A DNA stretch of 64,000 bases from Mastacembelus armatus (GCF_900324485.2 NC_046653.1:22649285-22713284), one strand, 5' to 3'. Positions 11,601-23,335 are shown, counted from the first letter of the stretch. Notes: generated by a model not told the origin, from the sequence alone. Program-made: numbers and translations.

Positions 11601-12226
11601 AAGAGTAACTCCATATAAATATGTTGAGGAGGCTTTAAGTTCTTGTACGTGCAGTCATCTCCTGAATGTTGCCTCCTTGTGAACAAATGTTTCTGCAAAA
11701 CATAATTTTAAGGTGCACAGACCATAAAACAGCTTTTAGTGAAAGTTGGGAATAAACAAACTTTCAGTTCATCTGGTTCACCTGCAGACTGACAGACTAA
11801 AAATAACAAACCAAGCTTAAATTCCTTATCAATAAGGTAAGTAGCCAACAGTGACTTGGGATTAGAGGGAATAAGTTGAAGGGAGTTATTACATTTAGTG
11901 TTTCTGTACATTTACTTTACAGTTTCTAACAGTCTTTGATTTCAGTCATGTTTTACAGCAGAAATCAACATCAGAAGACAAATATAGGACGTACCTGCTG
12001 GCTTTGCAAGCACCCTTTTTGCTTGAATGCATATGCGTGTGTGTGTCCCTGTTGCTAGGTTGCCCAGAGTTGGTACTTTGTTTTTCTATTACCTATTGTT
12101 ACTATTGTTTTTCCAACCTTTGTGTTGGAAGAAACTGAGGCTCAGCCCACTTATTGCTATGGAGAGGGAATACAGGCCTTCTGCAGCTTTCTGCTTATTC
12201 TACTCACTTGACTGCCAAGGCATCAG

Positions 12227-12233
12227 TATAAAG
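12227..12233 (+). promoter_or_regulatory. Putative TATA box of OR2
   Basis: TATAAAG, 521 bp before the OR2 ATG, in the same context as OR1 and OR3. Confidence 0.4.
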
Positions 12234-12747
12234 GTTCAGCACCTGGTTCTGTTCGTCTCAGTGGGGTGGGGAGGTGACAGCAGTTTCTATCTGCCTCACT
12301 GTTTGGTGTTTGTGTGATATGACTGGGATCTGACTAATATGACAGCACTGTTTATCCACAATCACACTGTTTAGATAATCATATGGTTTTTTTGAAGCTG
12401 GCTCTAACAAACATTAATTGATTTTTATTCTTTTTTTAACTTACAGGTTCTTTCTACATGTTTGTGCCCAGGATAATGTCTGCTAAATATATCATATTTA
12501 TTAGAAAATTTAACAATAACAGAAAATCATACTTTTCCATAAATAGATTCTATAACCATTAATTCACACAGTGGGTTTCAAATTATTTTCAGAGTGGCAG
12601 AAATTTTGTAATTAACTAAATGGTCAGTAATTTCTTCCATTGACTGAGGAATAGTTAATATAATTCATATATTTTGATTTATTTCTCAACATTTGCAATC
12701 ACATATCTAAATTATCAAATGTATTCCTGTATGTTATTACTGGCCTA

Positions 12748-13704
12748 ATGGATAATTCTACAGAAATTGTTTCATTTGTGCTGACTATGTACAGTAAGGT
12801 GGGACAGTTTAAATATCTGTATTTCACTCTAGCATTCATATTTTATATGTTAGTTATTGTTGCCAACACTTTTCTTATTTTCACTATTTATGTGGACAGA
12901 AATCTGCATGAGCCCATGTATTTATTCCTGTGTTGTTTGTTTGTTAATGAAATATATGGCAGCACATCTTTAATGCCCTGCCTTATGGCACAGATCTTGT
13001 CAGAGACTCATGAAATTTCTGCCTTTTACTGTTTTATTCAAATATTTAACATCCACGCATATGCAGGTATTGAATTTGGAACATTAACAGTAATGGCCTA
13101 TGATAGATATGTTTGTATTTGTAAACCTTTACATTATAATACCATAATAACTAAAAGAAAAGCACAAATAGTCATAATTGTTATCTGGATAGTTACATTT
13201 GTAGAGGTTGCAGTTTTATTATCTTTTACTATTCGTTTAAAACGTTGTAAAAATATTATCAATAGCTTTTTTTGTGAAAACCACATTGTAGTTGAACTTT
13301 CCTGTTCACCAGACAGAACAGTGTCACTTGTTCATGATCTGATTTTTGGCCTTATTTTCACTGTTGCTGTTCCTCTCATTTATATATCATATAGTTATGG
13401 AAAGATTTTGGCTGTTTGTTTAAAAGGCTCCAAAGAGACTAAATTGAAGGCTTTAGAGACTTGTACTCCACATTTAATTTCACTCATTAGCTTTGTCTTT
13501 GCCTGTTTTTATATTTTGATCACTCAGAGATTTGACATGTCCTCTACTCCATTTGAACTTTTTATTACCTTAGGTGTGTATTCAGTGGTTGTACAGCCTC
13601 TTCAAAATCCACTCATATATGGCCTTAAGCTGTCACAAATCCGACAGGCTTGTATTAAGTTGTTGAAATTAAAAATGTCACATTTAATTTCTAGAGTTCA
13701 TTAA
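12748..13704 (+). CDS. Olfactory receptor OR2 (teleost type-1, delta-like)
   Basis: Intact single-exon odorant receptor of 318 residues with the marks of OR1: NST glycosylation site, LHEPMYLFLC, MAYDRYVCICKPLHY, TCTPHL and NPLIYGLKL. Its N-terminal half (for example YLYFTLAFIFYMLVI, NEIYGST and EFGTLTVMAYDRY) agrees with OR3. From ECL2 on (KRCKNIINSFFCENHIVVE) and through TM6-TM7 it agrees with OR1. The gene therefore looks like a mosaic of its two neighbours. TM5 carries the private pair SYGKILA where both neighbours have SYIRILA. The 5' and 3' flanks match OR1 for more than 500 bp each. Confidence 0.95.
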   Translation: MDNSTEIVSFVLTMYSKVGQFKYLYFTLAFIFYMLVIVANTFLIFTIYVDRNLHEPMYLFLCCLFVNEIYGSTSLMPCLMAQILSETHEISAFYCFIQIFNIHAYAGIEFGTLTVMAYDRYVCICKPLHYNTIITKRKAQIVIIVIWIVTFVEVAVLLSFTIRLKRCKNIINSFFCENHIVVELSCSPDRTVSLVHDLIFGLIFTVAVPLIYISYSYGKILAVCLKGSKETKLKALETCTPHLISLISFVFACFYILITQRFDMSSTPFELFITLGVYSVVVQPLQNPLIYGLKLSQIRQACIKLLKLKMSHLISRVH

Positions 13705-13784
13705 TTCCAATGATAGTAGACAAAATAGACTTTTTGTACAAACATGTTACAGCACAGTTTAGATTGTGAAAATCTGTTACTGAC

Positions 13785-13790
13785 AATAAA
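13785..13790 (+). terminator. Polyadenylation signal of OR2
   Basis: AATAAA in the same 3' context as OR1. Confidence 0.6.
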
Positions 13791-14899
13791 AATGTTTGTC
13801 AAAATATAACACTTGAATCTTCTTGGTCTACAGCAGGCCTCTATGGCAGGTTATTTATTTGGGTAAAAGAAAAAAAACATCTTTGCTATGTTGTGAGGTT
13901 GATTTTCGAAATCTGTCTCTAAAAAGCTTCTCAAATGTATGAAAGTGTAAAACTGAGTTTCCTAAACTCAAACCCTGATCTACACAGATGGCTTAGTGTG
14001 AGCAGCAAATGATGGGAAATAACATACAGATACAATAAATATCTATAATATAATAAATAACATTATTACAATCGATACACAATACCAAAATTCTTAAACT
14101 TAAATGTGCAATAATTTGTCTCCTTTATTTACACAAAAGAGATTCTAGTTAATTTTTCATTTTATATAAGAAAAATGCAAAATGTGTAAGAAAAAAAACA
14201 TTGTCAACATCCTAAAACTCCTAAAAAATTTATCTTTATTTGGAGACTCTTTTTAATGAAACAAGGCAATTAAAGTAAGTGTTCAGTGATATTACTGGAT
14301 TAATTATCATCATGACTGGAATCACAATATGTTAACTCTAAATTAATGGTATTATTAAATGTGATTTAACGGTAAGACAACACTGAAATCTCTGAATGAT
14401 CACAATGTTAGTACTGATAATATATTGCTAAAATACTAGAGACAACATCAGTATATCACTTGATCTATCGATCTATTTTAGTTTTGTGTCTGTGTGTCTA
14501 AAAATAGTGTATAATGAAGTTGTCCTATGACAACAAGGGCTTTTCATTATTTTGGAGAGGATCCTTGGTTCGATGAAAGAAAATATTGAGCTACACGGAG
14601 TCCGAGAGCACCTCATCCAAAACTTGTAGGGTTGATTCTGATCCACACATTTATAACACTGATGTGGCTGAAGATGAAAGTGAAGAAAATCCAGACAGCT
14701 AGGCTTCAAACCTGAGTGGAGAAACTGGCAAAATATCATACCCAGTAAGACTTGCATCCAACTAAATGCCAGAAAAGTGAGAATAAAGGACATTAAACAG
14801 TACATGATGACCAAAAACTGGTCATTAATATGTTAAAGGCAGGGTTAAAACTGTAAACGTATTTAGTTTTTTTAGTGTGCTCGATCTTATGAAGCCATT

Positions 14900-15235
14900 T
14901 TCAGCTAGCAGGGATCGGCTTGTCGAGGCCCTCACTTTCGACCACCGCCGGATTCGCAACACACCGGCCCCTTACAGCTCTTTCTGTGGGTCTTGGGTCC
15001 ACAGAAGGACAGCGCCATGTCATTGTTTTGGGCTTTACCCGGCCGGGTACCATGGGTAGGGAACCGGGCACCAGGTGCTCGCCTTCAAGCCCCAACCCCA
15101 AGCCTGGGTCCAGGGTGGGGCCCTTGAACGAGGCAACGTCACAGTCCTCAATGATCCGTCGGAGGCTTTTTGAAGGCCATGGTTCTGAACCAGAAAAAGG
15201 TGGATTGTCCTCTTCAGGTGAGGGGGAGAAATCCT
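14900..15235 (+). other. GC-rich block next to Rex3 remains
   Basis: GC-rich sequence with CCAAGCCTGGGTCCAGGGTG and CCGGGCACCAGGTGCTCGCC. Such phrases accompany fish RTE-type elements in my recollection, so this is probably another, rearranged part of the element that follows. No host gene is supported. Confidence 0.35.
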
Positions 15236-15365
15236 GCCTCAAGTGGAAGAGTTTAAGTATCTTGGGATCTTGTTCACAAGTGAGGGAAGGATGGAACGTG
15301 AGATTGATAGACGGATTGGTGCGTCGGCAACAGCAATGTGGTCAATGTACCGGTCTGTTGTGGTG
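15236..15365 (+). mobile_element. Rex3/RTE RT C-terminal fragment (left part, interrupted)
   Basis: The frame reads EEFKYLGILFTSEGRMERE then IDRRIG, typical of the region after the RT active site in fish Rex3. The reading is cut at 15365 by a 759-bp insert and resumes at 16131. Confidence 0.8.
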
Positions 15366-16124
15366 TGGGTGTTTTACACAGCATGGGACAGGTGGTCAAA
15401 GGGTCACTTAAAGGTGTTGGGCTAAAGAATGCATGTTTTTAGTGTTTTAGGGTTTTAGAGGCCTGTAAATAACTGCCAAAAATTTGTTTTAGTGCTGGTA
15501 AAGGCCTGAAAATAGAGGATGTGGGAGATTTACACACCATGGAACAGGTGGTCACAAAGTGTCACTTAAATATTGAGCTAAAACATGCACAGTATTTGGT
15601 TTGGAGGGGTTTAGTGTTTTATTGGTGTAGTGTTTTAGGATTTTAGAGGCTTGTAAATTAACTGCCAACAATTTGTTGTAGTGCTGTTAAAGGCTGAAGG
15701 TAGACATCTGAACAAACATGTGGGGTCTGTTCAAGATTAGTCCACCCCTTTTTGACAAAGATATATAAACCAGATTTCTGTAGCACAAAGGGAGAGAACG
15801 CTGTCTAAGAGTCTTCTCTTCATGCTGCATGAAAGTAAACCTGAGATGATTCATCACACTTGTGTTTGTTTTTGAGAATTAGCAACTCTCAAACTGAAAG
15901 AAATTTCCACGACAAGGACACCTGAACAAACATGTGGGGTCTTTTCCAATATGAGTCCAGCCCCTTTTTTTCAAGCTATATAACCCTGAATTCTGGAAGA
16001 GAAAGACAGAGAAATCTTTAAGACTTCTCTCCGTGTGCACGTGATTAAACCTGAGATGATTCATCACACTTGAGTTTGTTTCTGAGAATTAGCAACTCTC
16101 AAACTTTAAGAAATTTCCATGACA
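15366..16124. mobile_element. Nested LTR-like insert (solo-LTR-like fossil)
   Basis: A 759-bp insert in Rex3. It begins TGGGTG and ends ATGACA (TG..CA ends) and is flanked by a probable imperfect 6-bp target duplication (GTGGTG / GTGATA). It has no coding capacity that I can see. Internally it consists of two kinds of tandem repeat: about 156 bp twice (15370-15700) and 214 bp twice (15704-15917, 15918-16131). TATA-like motifs lie in each 214-bp copy. It is best read as an old solo LTR; the family is unidentified. Confidence 0.45.
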
Positions 16125-16130
16125 GTGATA

Positions 16131-16590
16131 AAGAAGGAGGTCAGCTGAAAGGTAAAGCTCTCGATGTACTGGTCATTCTTCATTCAGTCTTGAGCTTTGG
16201 GTCATGACTGAAAGGACAAGCTCTCGGATACAAACGGCTGAATTGAGCTTCCCCTGCAGGGTGGCCGGGCAGTCCCTTAAAGATTGGGTGAGGAGCTTGG
16301 TCACCCGAGAGGAGGTCTGAGTAATGTCACTGCTCCTCCACATCTAGAGGAATCAGCTGAGGTGGCTTGTGCATCTGTTCTGCATGGTTCCTGGATGCCT
16401 CCCTGAAGAGGTGTCCCAGGCATGTCCCACCTAGCGAAGGCCCTGGGGAAGACCCAGGACACGCTGGAGGGGCTATGTTTCTTGGCTGTCCTGGGAACGC
16501 CTCAGTATCCCCCTGAGGTAGGCCACTGCCCCCGCCTCCTGTCCCTGGATAAAGCAGTAGAAAATGGATGGATGGATGGATGGATCTTAT
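16131..16590 (+). mobile_element. Rex3 3' end with GATG tail (right part)
   Basis: It resumes the element broken at 15365 (AAGAAGGAGGTCAGCTGAAA onward) and passes through the LELWVMTERTSSRIQT-like region. It ends AAAATGGATGGATGGATGGA. It is frameshifted and old. Confidence 0.75.
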
Positions 16591-17600
16591 AATATAATAA
16601 TAGATTTCTAATAAATTACTTGATTTTATTGACAAGTGACCTCAGACCCATACAAGGATTTCAAGGATAATTCTTGGACCATTATCTCGAGACCTGCTCC
16701 TGGTCAACATTGTTTCGTAAGGAGTGTATGTAGGTTTTGTCTTACTGGGTAGCAGCCCTCTAAGCTGTTGCTTTTGGGTCTTGTTACATCCTTGTGCTAA
16801 CACACTAAAGTGATAATTGTCAGCACCCACTTGGTAAGGGCCCTACCAAATGTCCGAACCTCAAACTCATCTGTATACCTCCCATATCTGCAGTGGCTCG
16901 GACAGAATCTTCATTTTCACGTTGCAGCAAAAGTTATGACTTTCTGACAATCAGCTTGATCTTTGCCAAGAGTCTGACACGGTCTACATTCTTGAAAAGG
17001 ACGCAACAGCCTCACCCTCACTTTGACTTGTGTGTTTGTTCTGCAGGTGGTTTTCCTGGGAATTCTTAATTAATGAGCCCATTCTAGGACTGGCATTGGA
17101 TGTGGACTTGAACAATTCCATGTCAGTTACTGGGACCTATCCAGGAGGCATTTGCAGCACCACCCACTTTCCAGTTTGAAATCAGAACAGCATCTTATGC
17201 CCTATGAGTGAAAATGTTTTGCAAGTTTCAGCCACAACAACTGGCTTGGGGCCCGCTGTTTCAGGACCTTCTCATCATTCATACTGTGGATGATTGGTGT
17301 AGTGTCCTGATGCTTCCAAGCTGACTAAGGCTCCACAGGACATGTAGACTGGCAAGTACAAACCACAGCAGATATTGTGCCATGTCCTGGTTTGGCCCTG
17401 TTATCCATTACTGTGATCTGTCGCCTGGGCCATGGAACTGGCAAAATTGAAACGACTGGTTTTCACCTTCACTCTCATCTTGCAGATGGTTGATATGACA
17501 GAGACTGGGTTTCCTATCATCCCCCGTACTGTAACCGAGGTTGGCTTCACTTTTTTCGGAGTTCCCCAGCCCGGGAGGCCCCCAATTTAATTATCCACCA
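16590..17600. repeat. OR-unit intergenic block, second copy
   Basis: Homologous to 10280-11300 throughout, with scattered substitutions and small indels. No gene is seen. Confidence 0.5.
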
Positions 17601-17814
17601 ACAAAGTAATTACACCCTGTTAAGTCCCACCAGTGTTCTTCTCAATCAGCAACACCATCTTGGCCTGTGCCCTTTCCAACTAGGCCGCCAAGCTTGACAC
17701 ACTATATGTAGCTCATGCTGACGAAGTTGGTAGCCTCAGTTCAGGCACTCTTTGCCCACATTGCAGTCATATTGGCTTGGATTACTGCGTGACAGATGTA
17801 AACATATCATAGTA

Positions 17815-18775
17815 GTATGCAGAATCAGTTTTATTGCCAGGTACAGCAAAGAACACTTTACAGTACTAGGAATTTGCCTTGGTGTCTGGTGCAAACATAT
17901 ATACAGATATGTAGTATGTATACAATTTTAGAATAAATTAGAATAAAATAAATACTATATACAGAAAAGTGAGTTTGTGTGAAAAGTAATGCAATTTAGA
18001 AGGTGAAAGTGACTGTCTGTAAGTTTAGGGGGGAGAGTAAGAGGGGTCATTTGGGGGTAAATGGGGCACTGTTCAGCAGGCTGCCTGCAGTGGGGAAGAA
18101 ACTGTTCTTGTGGTGTGAGGTCCTGGTCCTGATCGGCTGGAGCCTCTTGCCAGAGGGGAGGAACTGAAAGTGTTCTTGTCTGGGATGCAGCTTGGCCTTG
18201 TCCTTGGCAATGGCTGCAGCAAGCCAGACCATGATGGAGGTTGTGAGGATAGATTTGATGATGGCAGTGTGGAAGTTCACCAACATCTTTGGACGGAGGG
18301 GAAACTTCTTGAGCTGCTGTAGGAAGTACATCCTCTGCTGAGCCTTCTTGGTGAGAGAGCTGATGTTCTGCTCCCACTTGAGCTCCTGGGTGATGGTGGT
18401 GCCCAGGAAGTGGAAGGACTCGACAGAGGTCACCACAGTGTCACAGAGGATTACAGGGTGGAAGGGGCCTGGGTTCCTGAAATCCACTATCATTTCCACT
18501 GTCTTGAGAGAGTTGAGCTCTAGGTTAGGCCGATGAGGGTGATGTCATCTGCAAATCTCAGGAGTTTGACAGACTGGTGACCAGATGTGCAGCCGATGGT
18601 GTACAGGTAGAACAGCAGAGGAGAAAGGACACAGCCTTGGGGGGATCCAGTCCTGATGATCCGGTAGTCAGAGACATGCTTTCACAACTCATGAACTGCC
18701 ATCTGGCTGTCAGGAAGTCTGTGATCCAAATGCACATAGAAAGCTTGTGTGATAGGACCTTAAGAGTAACCACGA
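17815..18775 (-). mobile_element. L2/Rex1-type LINE, reverse transcriptase 3' half
   Basis: On the minus strand an open frame reads EMIVDFRNPGPFHP, FHFLGTTITQELKWEQN, LTKKAQQRMYFLQQLKKF and LLPSGKRLQPIRTRT-like text. This is the usual C-terminal region after the RT catalytic box in fish CR1/L2-group LINEs. The catalytic region lies upstream in another frame (LRFADDI near 18555). The left end (AGAATCAGTTTTATTGCCAG) resembles the standard 3' end of such elements. It is 5' truncated; part of it recurs at 11440-11600. Confidence 0.75.
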
Positions 18776-19000
18776 AGAATAAAGAGTAACTCCATATAAA
18801 TTTGTTGAGGAGGCTTTAAGTTCTTGTACGTGCAGTCATCTCCTGAATGTTGCCTCCTTATGAACAAATGTTTCTGAAAAACATAATTTTAAGGTGCACA
18901 GACCATAAAACAGCTTTTAGTGAAAATTGGGAATAAACAAACTTTCAGTTCAGCTGGTTCACCTGCAGACTGACAGACTAAAAATAACAAACCAAGACAT
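18776..19000. repeat. OR-unit upstream block with deletion junction
   Basis: It matches 11590-11815 up to AACAAACCAAG. It then jumps to the sequence that follows CCAAG at 12219 in the OR2 unit. OR3 therefore lacks about 404 bp of upstream flank, with a 5-bp CCAAG microhomology at the junction (18992-18996). Confidence 0.65.
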
Positions 19001-19003
19001 CAG

Positions 19004-19010
19004 TATAAAG
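19004..19010 (+). promoter_or_regulatory. Putative TATA box of OR3
   Basis: TATAAAG 517 bp before the OR3 ATG. It is only a few bases right of the deletion junction, which spared the motif. Confidence 0.4.
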
Positions 19011-19520
19011 GTTCAGCAACTGGTTCTGTTCGTCTCAGTGGGGTGGGGAGGTGACAGCAGTTTCTATCTGCCTCACAGTTTGGTGTTTGTGTGATATGAC
19101 TGGGATCTGACTAATATGACAGCACTGTTTATCCACAATCAAACTGTTTAGATAATCATATGGTTTTTTGAAGCTGGCTCTAACAAACATTTTACTTTTA
19201 TTCTTTTTTCAACTTACAGGTTCTTTCTACATGTTTTTGCCCAGGATAATGTCTGCTAAATATATCATATTTATTAGAAAATTTAACAATAACAGAAAAT
19301 CATACTTTTCTATAAATAGATTCTATAACCATTAATTCACACAGTGGGTTTCAAATTATTTTCAGAGTGGCAGAAATTTTGTAATTAACTAAATGGTCAG
19401 TAATTTCTTCCATTGACTGAGGAATAGTTAATATAATTCATATATTTTGATTTATTTCTCCACATTTGCAGTCACATATCTAAATTATCAAATGTATTCC
19501 TGTATGTTATTACTGGCCTA

Positions 19521-20480
19521 ATGGATAATTCTACAGAAATTGTTTCATTTGTGCTGACTATGTACAGTAAGGTGGGACAGTTTAAATATCTGTATTTCAC
19601 TCTAGCATTCATATTTTATATGTTAGTTATTGTTGCCAACACTTTTCTTATTTTCACTATTTATGTGGACAGAAATCTGCATGAGCCCATGTATTTATTC
19701 CTGTGTTGTTTGTTTGTTAATGAAATATATGGCAGCACATCTTTAATGCCCTGCCTTATGGCACAGATCTTGTCAGAGACTCATGAAATTTCTGCCTTTT
19801 ACTGTTTTATTCAAATATTTAACATCCACACATATGCAGGTATTGAATTTGGAACATTAACAGTAATGGCCTATGATAGATATGTTTGTATTTGTAAACC
19901 TTTACATTATAATACCATAATAACTAAAAGTAAAGTACAAATTGTCATAATTGTTATCTGGATAGTTACATTTTTAGAGGTTGCAATTTTATTATCTTTT
20001 ACTATTCATTCAAAACGTTGTAAAACTAATATCAACAGTGTTTTTTGTTCACACCACCTTGTAATTGAACTTTCCTGTTCGCCAGACACAACAGTGTCAC
20101 TTGTTCATGATCTGATTTTTGGCCTTATTTTCACTGTTGCTGTTCCAATCATTTATATATCATATAGTTATATAAGGATTTTGGCTGTTTGTTTAAAAGG
20201 CTCCAAAGAGACTAAATTGAAGGCTTTAGACACCTGCACTCCACATTTAATTTCACTCATTACCTTTGTCTTTGCCTGTTTTTATAGTTTGATCACACAG
20301 AGATTTGACATGTCTACTGCTCCATATCAACTCTTTATTGTCTTGTCTATGTATGTTGTGGTCATTCAGCCTATTCAAAATCCAGTCATATATGGCCTTA
20401 AGCTGTCAGCAATTAGACAGGCTTGTAAAAAGCTGTTGACATTAAAAATCTCACACCTAATTTCCATATTACATTGTTAG
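19521..20480 (+). CDS. Olfactory receptor OR3 (teleost type-1, delta-like)
   Basis: Intact single-exon odorant receptor of 319 residues. Residues 1 to about 145 are almost the same as OR2. ECL2 then differs sharply (HSKRCKTNINSVFCSHHLV), and so do TM6-TM7 (TAPYQLFIVLSMYVVVIQPI, NPVIYGLKLSAIR). The MAYDRY, TCTPHL and NPxxY motifs are intact. The 3' flank beyond the stop diverges from that of OR1 and OR2, so the shared tract ends within the gene. That is the expected footprint of gene conversion covering the 5' flank and the first half of the coding region. Confidence 0.95.
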   Translation: MDNSTEIVSFVLTMYSKVGQFKYLYFTLAFIFYMLVIVANTFLIFTIYVDRNLHEPMYLFLCCLFVNEIYGSTSLMPCLMAQILSETHEISAFYCFIQIFNIHTYAGIEFGTLTVMAYDRYVCICKPLHYNTIITKSKVQIVIIVIWIVTFLEVAILLSFTIHSKRCKTNINSVFCSHHLVIELSCSPDTTVSLVHDLIFGLIFTVAVPIIYISYSYIRILAVCLKGSKETKLKALDTCTPHLISLITFVFACFYSLITQRFDMSTAPYQLFIVLSMYVVVIQPIQNPVIYGLKLSAIRQACKKLLTLKISHLISILHC

Positions 20481-20557
20481 TGTAAATGACATAAAAATAT
20501 AGATTTGTGTACTTAGCCTACAGTACAGCTTAGATTGTGAATGTCTTATTTATAGAC

Positions 20558-20563
20558 AATAAA
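20558..20563 (+). terminator. Polyadenylation signal of OR3
   Basis: AATAAA about 80 bp after the stop, in a 3' flank that is only partly like OR1 and OR2. Confidence 0.55.
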
Positions 20564-20599
20564 AATGTCATTTTACAACATTTGAAACATCTTGAGCCG

Positions 20600-21555
20600 T
20601 GGGCCTGTATGACATTTCAGAAAGAATAAAAATGTCTTGTGTTTCAAATACAGTCATTACCATTTAAAAAGAATTATATTTATTACTAATGGAGTACTAT
20701 TTAACCACACAAAGAAAAGTGGATAAAAATGCCTCTGTAATTAGCCAAGCAGCCTAAAAATGTATAGTTGACACCAATAAATAGTGACCTTTAGGCAAAA
20801 TGTGGTGTCTTCACCAGAAGGATTTGACATGGCCCATGGAATCTGAACATTTCTCTTACTGGACCACATTAAATCCTAAAGTAATATAAATAAACTGCAC
20901 ATTCAAATTTAGAATTTTAATTAATTACCATTAATGATCAGTCAACAACACCAGCAGGACAATAATGTGTCAGCATAGGTTTTGGTAGCTCATTGAACTG
21001 AAAGGGATGACAGAATCATACACTAGAGAAATGTTATGGTGTAGTTGCTATTGAGATTTTTCTGTGTATGACTTTTACACCTTCAGAGTTAAATTTGGCA
21101 GTGTGCAGTCTTTAGTCATATGTCAACATCACAACCAATTTGTCTGTAGGGCTTTACAATATTTTGGAGAGGATCCTTGGTTCCATGTAAGGAAACTATT
21201 TATGCTACATCAATTTCATTAGCGCTCTCAAAATTGTAGCAGAACCTTCCCTAGTTTAATGTGATGAGAGTCCTTGTGCTGTGTCCCTATCTCAAATACT
21301 ATATAGTCATTTGGAGTGAACAGGAGGGGCTGATTGTGATCCAGACTTTCATCACACTCATATGGCTGAAGACAAAAGAGAAAATCCAGCTAGCCAGGTT
21401 CAAAAATCTGGTGGAGAGACCAGTAAACACCAGTGGTTGTTAAACAAATTACACACAGGAAATTTAACTTCAACATAGCTTCAAAAAAACAAAAAACAAA
21501 AATAAAAGCACCACGTTTCTATAACTTATTTAAATGAATGTGTAACTGAGCTCTC
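20600..21555. other. Intergenic, OR3 3' flank
   Basis: AT-rich. It contains the diverged unit block at 21150-21425 and nothing else that I can name. Confidence 0.4.
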
Positions 21556-21559
21556 TCTA

Positions 21560-21800
21560 AATAAATGGCAAACATGGTGGAGTTTGCATTCACCACTGCT
21601 TTGTGTGGGTTTTCTCCTCCCACAGCGCAAACACATGCATGTTAAGTTGACTCTAAATTGCTCGTAGGTGTGAAAGTGAGTGCGTATGTCTGTCTCTGTG
21701 ATAGACTGCTGATCTGTCCAGGGTGAGCCCAGTATTTTCTGGAATAGGTTCCAGCCCACTGTGACACTGAATGTGATGGATAATGGATGGATGGATTTTT
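21560..21800 (-). repeat. Dispersed fish repeat, ending in GATGG
   Basis: GTGGGTTTTCTCCTCCCACA, then ACACATGCATGTTAAGTTGA, then TCCAGGGTGAGCCC and a final ATGGATGGATGG. This is the reverse orientation of the family seen at 52385-52665. Confidence 0.6.
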
Positions 21801-22086
21801 GCTTATGATTACTGTTCACTTGAACATCTACAGTCCATTTATAAACTGTATCGTGTGACATACAAATATTAGTCAATTGTAGTGTCAGTAGAACTAATAA
21901 TCTGCAGCAGAACGATGGTCTGTTAATGTTTATTTTTCTGTTTGTGACACACAATCCTTGCAAATAATTTAAACAGACCTGTATTACCTATATTGTACAT
22001 CACTGCAACATGCCCAAGTATATTTTTCTGTTCATATCAAATCATATCAGTTTTAGTCACCACACACTCTCTTTCTCTCTCTCTTT

Positions 22087-23211
22087 CTACAGTATGCTGG
22101 TCTCAGAGGAGTCAGGCTGCAGGATCTGGAGTGTAACAATGACCTGAAGACATTTTCTAAACCAGGGGTAGAAAAAGGCATAGATCAGAGGGTTGAGACA
22201 GGAGTTAAAATAAAACAGACATATCACAAAAGCAGCAGATGAGGCATGAAGCAAGTTGTCCTGGCCTGTTAGAGTAACAAAGTAATATGGACAGAGACAA
22301 ATTAGAAACACAACCACAACAACACCAAGAGTCCTGGCTGCTTTGAGTTCAGATTTCTTAACAGTTACAGTGACTGAACCCTGGACTGTGACAGTTGTAA
22401 TGTGAGACCTCATGGCACGAGCCTGAGACACAGCCACCACAAATACTCTCATATATAGAGTAATAATGACAGTGACAGGACCAACAAATGACAAAACTAC
22501 ATCAACAAGTCCAGCAATGTAGTTTCCAACAACCACACATTCACCAGAGCAGGAAATATACCTGCCTGGTTCTTCCAGATTTTCTTTCAGCACCAAACTC
22601 TGAAAGATCACAGAGCAGATCCAACACAGACAAACACAGACCTGAACTCTTTCCTGTGTGACTTTAGTGGAGTAATGCATAGGGTCACAAACAGCCACAT
22701 AACGGTCAATGGATATGAGCACCATGGTTCCTACTGAGGCAGAGGTGATGATATAAGCTAGGTACTGATACAGAGCACACATGATGTTACCCAGGAGCCA
22801 ACAGCCGTCTATGAGCATAATCTGAAAGAACATGAGGAGCCCCACAAAGAAATCTGACACAGCCAGAGAGAGGAGGAGAGAGTTGGTGGGGGAGTGAAGC
22901 TGCCTGGAGAGGAAGAAAAGAAACACACATCTCATATAGGACACAAGCAGGAACTTAAATACTGTAGCAATAAGATCCACAAACTCTGAAATCTATAAAA
23001 GCTTGTTTCCACTTCAGTGCACTACGTTTCCATACTTGAAGTGTGAGATGGAGATGATGACCAGCAGGTTGAGAGATGCAGTGAGCAGAGAGATGGAGGA
23101 CAATATAATGTAAGTCAGTATGGCCTCAGGGAGAGGACGCTTTGGTTTCATGCAGGAGGAGTTGAGGAGCTGTGGAAAGCAGAGTTCAGTTTCCTCCAAA
23201 GCCTCCATCAT
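22087..23211 (-). CDS. Trace amine-associated receptor TAAR-A (two exons)
   Basis: Exon 1 is 23036-23211 and exon 2 is 22087-22903, with a 132-bp GT-AG intron in intracellular loop 1; together they give 330 residues. The splice joins ..SISHF-K-QLHSPTN. TAAR marks are the NSS glycosylation site in the N-terminus, Cys101 (3.25), DRYVAVCDPMHY after TM3, and the TAAR fingerprint NSCLNPLIYAFFYPWF in TM7. Residue 108 (3.32, normally Asp in amine receptors) is Ala. Asp193 lies eight positions before Pro201 (5.50), so it is Asp5.42. This is the alternative amine anchor described for the teleost-expanded TAARs. An in-frame ATG exists upstream at 23268; I prefer the inner start (23211 or 23208) because MEALEETELCF matches its paralogues. 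Confidence 0.93.
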
Positions 23212-23335
23212 CACAGACAGAGAGAAGGTGAAGGAAAGAAGCTGGTGAGCTTCTGTAATACAACTCATTTATACCTGCCCCCTCCCTCCAGCTGCTGTAA
23301 CATCCCTCAGTCTGTCTCTACGTTTTGCTGTTATT

